DNA of 38,990 bases, from positions 1 to 38,990 of the forward strand of contig OUQQ01000126.1 in the NCBI GenBank assembly GCA_900404475.1. The letters run 5' to 3'. Within the stretch, counting starts at the first letter, position 1. Each line of letters begins with the position of its first letter. Under the pieces are notes generated by a model. That model was not told the DNA's origin. It did not search any database and saw nothing but the letters and a program-made list of their open reading frames with translations. This document shows positions 32,763 to 38,990 of the stretch, one piece after another. The DNA comes from Spongospora subterranea (taxonomy: Eukaryota > Endomyxa > Phytomyxea > Plasmodiophorida > Plasmodiophoridae). The position numbers and the translations under genes are program-made.

Positions 32763-32911
32763 TATTGCAATATTCGGCCACGGAGATGGTGCAAAACTCC
32801 AGATCCGACCAATTTCTCACAGCGCACTGGTGCGAATTGCGATGGCGCACTTTAACCGAATACCGGATGCAAACGCAAACAAAGTCGGATTTAAATAACA
32901 ATAAAAATAGT

Positions 32912-34361
32912 TTATACTTCTAAAACTTGAAAGTCGTTTTCTTGTTCATAGATTGCCTCTTGAAACGATTTCTTGGCATGCTTCACCTCCAATTGCTTCC
33001 GATTGTTAATTATCCTTTCAATAACGTCCTTTGTAGTTAAACGTTCAAAAGTCACCAAATGTTGGTGAATTCCCTGAACGTAACCGTTGAGTCCGGTTTC
33101 ACAACAAAACGAATTTACTAGATACCATCGATTTAGGAACGGCAAATCTGTCATGTTCATCAACGCAATCTGTGAGGTCGTCAACATTGCCACCAGAAGC
33201 AACGACCGATATCCGAAGTGATTTTATAAGATTCTCTGTAATGGCGCATGGCGCGCCTAGAATTACTTCGTCAACCGCACGGCATGAAAGCACATTCAAT
33301 ACTCGTTCGTGTAAGTTCATAATCGGCAAATTAGAGCCGAGCCTTTGCAACAGAGCGTAAAAAAAATTGGTGTAAGAACGCACCGGAAAAGACTCACATC
33401 TTATTGAGTGTTTGATCGTCATGGACTCCAACATATAGAAAAGTGCCAAGCTTTTTCGCTTGTTGTAAAGTTTCAATGTGCCCACTGTGAAAGAGGTCAA
33501 ATGATCCGGCGATGTAGACGACACGATCGTCGGCAGTAATCGTTCGCTGATTGGAAAATTGACTGATGCGGTTTGTAGTGGCAAGAAATGAACTGGATGA
33601 CATTTTTCTAGGAGGAGCGTCCGGACAGGCCTCAGGCATTTCCACCGATGTTCTAGGGCTACCACCGCAAACATGATGGTCTGTTGTCAACGTCAGCAAC
33701 CGACCAACTAGATCGGTTGTTGAGACTCCATTAGTTCTCTGAATAATCCGCAGTCTTCCTGCATTTTTGACCTAAAGTAAACCATTATCATGGTAAACAG
33801 GTTGCCCGTTGTGAGTAAGAAACCTCATCGTAGACGCTGGTCCCGTCTGCATTAAGCGGCATGTCGTCTCCATGAACCACGAAATCACAGTTAAGACTGT
33901 CCTGAAGGTGTAGTTTTCTAAGCGCTCAATCTGCGAAACGACAGTTGTACGTACCAGCAACTCAATTGTAGGAGTATAAGGCGTGTCGAAAGCGACCTCG
34001 TCAACCCATTTACAAGAGCGAACAGCCGCTAAACGCTCCTCATTATTCATCACTGGCATGCCTACAAAGGATGTCGGCAACTCGATTGATGGACAATGAA
34101 TGATACCGAGACCTTTTTGCCTTGAAATTTCCGCATCGCTATGTACTCCGACGACTAACACGTCACCCAAGGACTGATTCATGTTGTAAAATAAGTCATA
34201 ACCATTGGCGAAAAAAATATATAATTAACCTTAGCCTGACGCAATGCATTGTAATGGCCACTATGCATGATATCAAAGCAACCATCGACATATACGCGAA
34301 CAGGCTTCTTATTTGAACTAAACAGAGTTGATTTACGAATTCTATCATCAACGATAAACAT
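32912..34361 (-). CDS. Ethanolamine-phosphate cytidylyltransferase
   Basis: At least eight short exons from the ATG at 34361. The two tandem cytidylyltransferase domains of this enzyme are both visible. The first has VYVDGCFDIMHSGHYNALRQ, LVVGVHSDAEI, KWVDEVAFDTPY, CDFVVHGDDMPLNADG and RTNGVSTTDLVGR. The second has YIAGSFDLFHSGHIETLQQA, LYVGVHDD, NLPIMNLHERVLNVLSCRAV and TTKDVIERIINNR. Both HSGH nucleotide-binding motifs are retained. Family knowledge: makes CDP-ethanolamine, the rate-limiting step of the Kennedy pathway to phosphatidylethanolamine. The RTNGVSTT block follows a splice join, which supports the exon calls. Confidence 0.92.
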
Positions 34362-34379
34362 ACAAGGCAGAATCAAAAC

Positions 34380-36370
34380 AGGGCTGAGATGTGGAAAGTC
34401 GCGTGTTTTCTTCTAGCGAGTACCCAAAGGCCGATAAAAACACATCCCTCAAGAGGTCGTTCGTGATTTCTGGGTACTCTAATCACAGCCAACTGGAATA
34501 TTGAACGAGAGAGCCCACAGTCCAAAGCCAACCGCACCTCTCCGCAGCTGTTGGCACAGGTCGCGGACCGCCGTACTGATCCGGTCCACGACATACGCGT
34601 TCGATTGGCGCGGCGACATCTGCGGATTGGCATGGGCAGGGTTCAGCTCTCTGGGCATCGGACTCCGACAACGCCAAATGACTATATTATCGATTATGGC
34701 AATCAGTGGGGAGGAAATTGGGGCAGAAATACATATACGGTAACGGGAACACTCACACCACAGTCAGATTCGCTCCGCACTGAGCAGAGAAACCAGGGGG
34801 CGCACGCCGGGCCACGACACTCACGAACTACAACCCAGGGTAGTACCGCTTCCGCTAGCAACCGAATTGTTTCGGGCAATGGCTGATGTTTTTCCGCGAT
34901 CCTGATATCGTGACATCACCGCCGATGACACTCGCGTGTCCACTATTTTTGGTTATCTCCGATAACACGACAGTCGCGACAGGCTTGAGGCTAAAAATGA
35001 AAAAAACGATTCGGAACCTACAGTAGGGGCTGCGCAAAAATAGGCTTGACCCATCACAAATTGAAACATTCTGAGGGCGATACCGACTTCGGTAGGTAGC
35101 ACCGTCAAATGGTAAATCAACACAATTGTTTTGGGTTCTTAACGTACCGAAGTAAGCAGGGCGTGGGATGGTTTCAAACACACTGATTCAATACAGCACT
35201 TTTTGCCTGGCTTCCCCTTTTGCGTCGAGGAGTAGGTTTCTGGTGAAACCCCCAGTTTTGCTGGGTTTCGAACTCTGTAGTCTACTTTTGTAGGTCGGAT
35301 AGTTCGCAATGATGTCCAGTCTAATGGTGGGTCCCTCTGCTCGCTTTTTGGTGATTTTGGTTTTGTCGAGCGGTAGAATGGTACTTTAACACACTTGTTT
35401 TGGATCGTCAACACACCAAGTAGCCGACTATATCAGACGCACTAGACTGTAGGTTCAACACACAGGCCTGTTCCGAGGTCGTTTTTGTAACTGCCTTGGG
35501 GCTACCTCATTACCGATTGGTTGAAAACGACATTGAGGTGCCCGGTATTCATATCCATTGCTGCTACCTGGATGATAATCGACATTAGAAAGCCATTTTC
35601 GCAGTTGAACTGTTCAACTGATGGCGTTCGAAGCTAGATCACAATACTACGATTATAGTAAACGGGGAACGAACAACGCCCAATAGAGGGCAAGAAATAC
35701 CTCCCAAATGTTTTGTGCTGTCTATTGTGCCCTGTTAATTATCATCTTGGCTTTGTGGTCTATCTGCGGGCGCCATGAGTTGATACAGTTGAAGGTTGCA
35801 AGACTGAGGATGGAAAAACGATCAATTCTTTTCTGACTGACTGGTTTCTTACAGTAAAATGTGTCAAAACTTTTGTGGTGTCCAACGATTAAACTCGAGC
35901 AAGGAATGCTCAACGGCATTTAGGCAATGCAAAAAAGGTTAAAGAAAGTCGTTGATGAAATATGACCGAATTGAGGAAAATCGGTTCGAGTAGCAGATCA
36001 TGCTGATCCTGAGTGAATGCTGGCCCTGACAGACCTCAATTGAATGTGTGCCCAGAACGGTGCATTGTGCATTTTTTAGAAAAAATGGGGTATTGGTTAC
36101 TATGGTCAACTCCTGCTCACTCAAGTAAAGGCATCCATAGCCCTATACGAGGATCGCAGACCCAAGCTTACACCGGGGATGGACGATCGGACAACTATCA
36201 GAGGAAATCGCCTCTGCAAGGATCGACGATCGCGTGCTTCTGCCAACCTGGAATAGGGCTGTGGATGAATTTTATTGAGGGAGCTTGAGCCAATACTCAA
36301 TTTCTTAACCACATAATTTATAGGAATTATTATGGTGAAAAACGGTGAAATTTTGCCAAATGCAGATGTT
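34380..36370. other. Region without a recognised gene
   Basis: About 2 kb. A plus-strand stretch near 34690-34760 reads NQWGGNWGRNTYTV, faintly like the C-terminal end of a papain-type protease, but nothing else supports it. On the minus strand, two related stretches (QNNCVDLPFDG near 35120 and QNKCVKVPFYR near 35380) suggest a diverged duplication. Nothing else was recognised. Confidence 0.4.
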
Positions 36371-36380
36371 AAAAACGCGA

Positions 36381-37161
36381 TTATGTATTTAATTCTGAGA
36401 ACAGAGTTAGCGCTTGTTCACGGAAGTCGGCGTCGCTGAGTAATCCCAGCGCAAGCATCTCTTTGAGATTCGCGAGTTGCTCTGATCGCAACCGTTCACG
36501 AACCAGCCTGCCGCGATCGTCGGCCAACTGCTTTAACGATTTCGCGATCGAACTGATAGCTGCCGCCTGCTCCTCTAGGATTACTGCTTTGGGTTTCTCT
36601 GCAGGTTTGAGATTTGCTTCCTCAAACATTACGTGTTCTGAGCTCGACGAAGACGTCGGCATCGGACTCGTGATTTTCGACCGCAAAGCAAGCATATTTC
36701 TTATCGCATGCCCGTCGGTTAGCTGCGATTTCTGCAACGTGTCATCGTATTGAAGCTCTGACGTCTGACCGGCGATTTCCGGGTTAAAAGTCCCGATCTT
36801 CACCTTTGCGAGAAAATCCCTGACCCGCTCCTTCAAACTGTTTTCCGCCAATGTGGATTGAGGATATGTTTCTTGATAGTTGGCGTACATCTGCTACCAG
36901 ATCAACTGAGTGAATATGTTTATGCTGGTGGCCAACCTTCTTCCAAACTGCACTGGGGATAATCTGGTTGACTTGGGTACGACTTCGAGAGTATTCCGCG
37001 AAATGCACGTTGTATGAGGCCAGCAACGTACTTAGGTGGTTAGAACTCACAAACACACGACCTTTCACGCGTGCTCGCTTGGGGTCGGACGCCTCCCCAT
37101 CGGTCAACACCTCTTGACGTTTGTTCGACGACGGCTCGACTTCCACAACGTCATCCGACAT
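36381..37161 (-). CDS. Unidentified, probably nuclear, two-exon protein
   Basis: Exons 36937-37161 and 36381-36890 are joined in phase 0 by a 46-nt intron and give 244 residues. The start is acidic and basic (MSDDVVEVEPSSNKRQEV, DPKRARVKGRVF), with a likely nuclear localisation signal. A conserved-looking helical block follows (LASYNVHFAEYSRSRTQVNQ, then SAVWKKMYANYQETYPQS, then SLKERVRDFL), reminiscent of a helical DNA-binding or recruitment domain. A serine-rich linker and a C-terminal coiled coil (SIAKSLKQLADDRGRLVRER, LKEMLALGLLSDADFREQAL) complete it. I recognise no family. Confidence 0.6.
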
Positions 37162-37369
37162 GATCTTCTGGGCAAACTGTACACCGTTGGGCCGATGTTC
37201 TCCAGCCGGCCAAAGCAGTTTGGCAGCGAGTTTAACTGCGCAGTCATGACGCGCAGAAACTGGCTGTGCAGATATTGACGGTGATTCACAGAACTCCGTG
37301 CGAGTCGCCGCCTGTATTCTGTGTGTCCACCGACTATCATTGTGCACTACAGTATCGTAGAGAACCAAA

Positions 37370-38100
37370 TCACAACGACTCCACGATGTTTTTCGCCACG
37401 TGGAGCAGAGTTTTATGTGCCCAACAACGTGATGTAGACGGCCCATATAAGTGCTCGAAACTCCCGATGTGGAGGGTGGCATATATGTGATGATTGGGAA
37501 ATTTTATCAAAGTTGCAATAAAAGCGCATGAGTTTTGCTCTACAGGGCAAAACAATTGTGGATTGCTTTCATTCATTTGTTGATAAAACGACATAAATTG
37601 AGTTTCGAACTTGGAATTGTTCTCGGCCCATGGATTTGTCTGCAATCCAACGGCGCCGATAGTTTTATAGGTCGATCGTATCAATGCATTGTCATTCATT
37701 GTGGAATAAATCCTGCCGGGGAACGGCGAACACGCTGCCAGCAAGCTGTTTTGCAGTCAGATGTTGGATAGTGTATGCAATCTTATGTACAGGGGCTTGG
37801 ATGGATTTGTTGAACGCAACTTGCATGACCTGTAAAACAGGCGTAATTCCTTCAAGAACATATTAGCGGATCTACACTTTTTTCCCCGGCTGGATTTTCA
37901 CATAATGTGCCGTAGATCGGTCGGCAATCTTATTGTTTTGGAGTCCGGAAAGGACTTGGAAATCCAGGTTAAATACAACATGAACGTGTAGTGCGGCATC
38001 CATTGAATACTGTTAAACAGAACCTTGGACTTCATGTAATCAGTCCATTGTTTCATGAGGTCAGCCCCAAACACCCCAGTTTCGATGGAGGTACTGTAGC
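37370..38100 (-). CDS. Unresolved multi-exon gene
   Basis: Several minus-strand segments look coding: GLQNNKIADRSTAHYVKIQP near 37900-37980, MQVAFNKSIQAPVHKIAYTI near 37790-37840 after an acceptor TGTTTTACAG, and TNPWAENNSKFETQFMSFYQ to a stop at 37370. Exon joins are ambiguous. The middle segments read like a beta-sandwich domain, but I cannot name it. Confidence 0.35.
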
Positions 38101-38239
38101 AGTCGCGATACGACAGATTAGCTGACACAGCTACAGTAGCGCCTTGTTCTCGGTTTAAACTAGAGCCAACGTTCCAGCTCGCGTGGTATATGTAGACACA
38201 AGTGATCGATCGGAGAACTGCAAGAACGTTTGATCCATA

Positions 38240-38903
38240 TTGACGAAATGGTCGTTCTGCAATGCCGGCTGCGTGTATTCTGGCGGATGTCATCAGGGCG
38301 ACGTTGAACCAGTCCAGCGAACCCGTTTGAGAGATAGTGCCAGCTCGTTCAGAAGACGAATTATGACTGAGAAGACGATGCCGCAGGCAGACGCGCGAAA
38401 AGTGGTATTCGTGAACAACAGCCTGGATATAGTCTGGACATACAGTACGAGTTCGTGGACGCTTTGTTTCTGGCCAGATGCCCGATCTTTGAAGTATGCA
38501 ACATCGTTGGATATCCCTCCGACGATCTCTGTGAAAAAAAACGAACGTGGTGGGGCTGGAACTCATTGACCGGGGCGACGATCGCTATGCGGTTGCTGGT
38601 CATGAACAAGAAGGCATCGTGTATCAGCGTATGGAAGAATCATTGGACGCCCTGTTGAAGCTCTGGCAACACGACCGCTTCGACAGGGTTCTCGGGTTCA
38701 GTCAAGGAGCGATCCCGGCGTCGACATTTGCCGACTGGATGGCGCGATTCAGACCAACAGCCCACGTCGCTCTCAAGTTCATGATTATTGTGTCGATGGG
38801 CTCACAGGACAGACGAAATCATTCTCTCATGCATACAACATATGAATGTCAACCACCGGAACAACAAAGGGTCCACACTGCTCCATACGGCTATAGAGTA
38901 TGA
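38240..38903 (+). pseudogene. FSH1/OVCA2-like serine hydrolase, partial or broken
   Basis: Plus-strand segments match the FSH1 alpha/beta-hydrolase family: DIQYEFVDA (strand before the lid), RTWWG, YQRMEESLDALLKLWQHDRF followed by DRVLGFSQGA, which contains the nucleophile serine in G-F-S-Q-G, and later LKFMIIVSMGS. These lie in different frames, and I could not find introns that join them cleanly, so the gene is either multi-exon with unresolved joins or decayed. The sequence may continue past the window end. The catalytic aspartate and histidine were not located. Confidence 0.45.
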
Positions 38904-38990
38904 ACGGTTGGTCGTAATTTTGTTCTTTGACACAGTTCAGCGCCTCAGAAAACTGGTTATTTAGAGGAGTTGTGGTCAAGGAGCTGGTGG

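Noticed and set aside
38240..38600. Minus-strand 222-codon frame opposite the hydrolase
   Set aside because: Its upper part is antisense to FSH1-like coding sequence; only the lower part was kept within the unresolved 37.4-38.1 kb gene.
1..38990. CRISPR arrays, tRNA and rRNA genes, bacterial operons
   Set aside because: No regularly spaced direct repeats, cloverleaf sequences or ribosomal RNA segments were recognised, and gene structure is eukaryotic throughout.

Overview
This is a eukaryotic nuclear window, gene-dense and intron-rich. Introns in the recognisable genes are short: about 40 to 86 nt, mostly 50 to 65, all GT-AG. All three standard stop codons end genes. Conserved eukaryotic genes include a CDC7-type kinase, TIPIN, CTNNBL1, an NSA2-type ribosome biogenesis factor, TFIIH p34, DCN1, ECT/PCYT2, a GDP-fucose transporter and PGRMC-like cytochrome b5. 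Mitochondrial ones are peptide deformylase, ATPase inhibitor IF1 and inner membrane peptidase IMP1. A TSNAXIP1-like protein hints at a flagellated cell, and a secreted expansin-like protein is common in free-living or plant-associated protists. I infer a flagellate protist or early-branching opisthokont and cannot name the lineage. Because introns are short and frequent, most genes had to be joined by reading splice sites by eye.

Layout. 0.3-3.4 kb: peptide deformylase (+), expansin-like secreted protein (-), two-RRM protein (-). 3.7-5.5 kb: a tiny unidentified gene (+) and a class I cyclic nucleotide phosphodiesterase (+). 5.7-6.8 kb: a decayed Ty3/gypsy retrotransposon fragment (-). 6.9-9.8 kb: an unidentified multi-exon gene, IF1, and a candidate secreted or membrane protein, all (-). 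10.1-10.5 kb: an imperfect inverted repeat. 10.75-14.6 kb: TSNAXIP1-like (-) divergent from TFIIH p34 (+). 14.6-16.0 kb: nothing identified. 16.0-23.7 kb: GDP-fucose transporter (-), NSA2 (+), DCN1 (-), PGRMC-like (+), IMP1 (-), GPALPP1-like (+). 23.9-25.3 kb: CDC7-like kinase (-). 25.3-29.5 kb: poorly resolved sequence holding several inverted repeats, one of them a perfect 52-bp palindrome. 29.5-34.4 kb: PPP1R11 (+), TIPIN (+), CTNNBL1 (-), ECT/PCYT2 (-). 34.4-36.4 kb: nothing identified. 36.4-39 kb: an unidentified nuclear-type protein (-), an unresolved gene (-) and a partial FSH1/OVCA2-like hydrolase (+).

The genes do not form one pathway. They are a normal mixture of housekeeping functions, with CDC7 and TIPIN both replication-fork factors and IF1, IMP1 and deformylase all mitochondrial. 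The unusual content is the set of foldback repeats, the repeat-tailed expansin-like protein, a phosphodiesterase whose invariant glutamine appears replaced, and several lineage-specific proteins. No convincing new multi-gene system was found.
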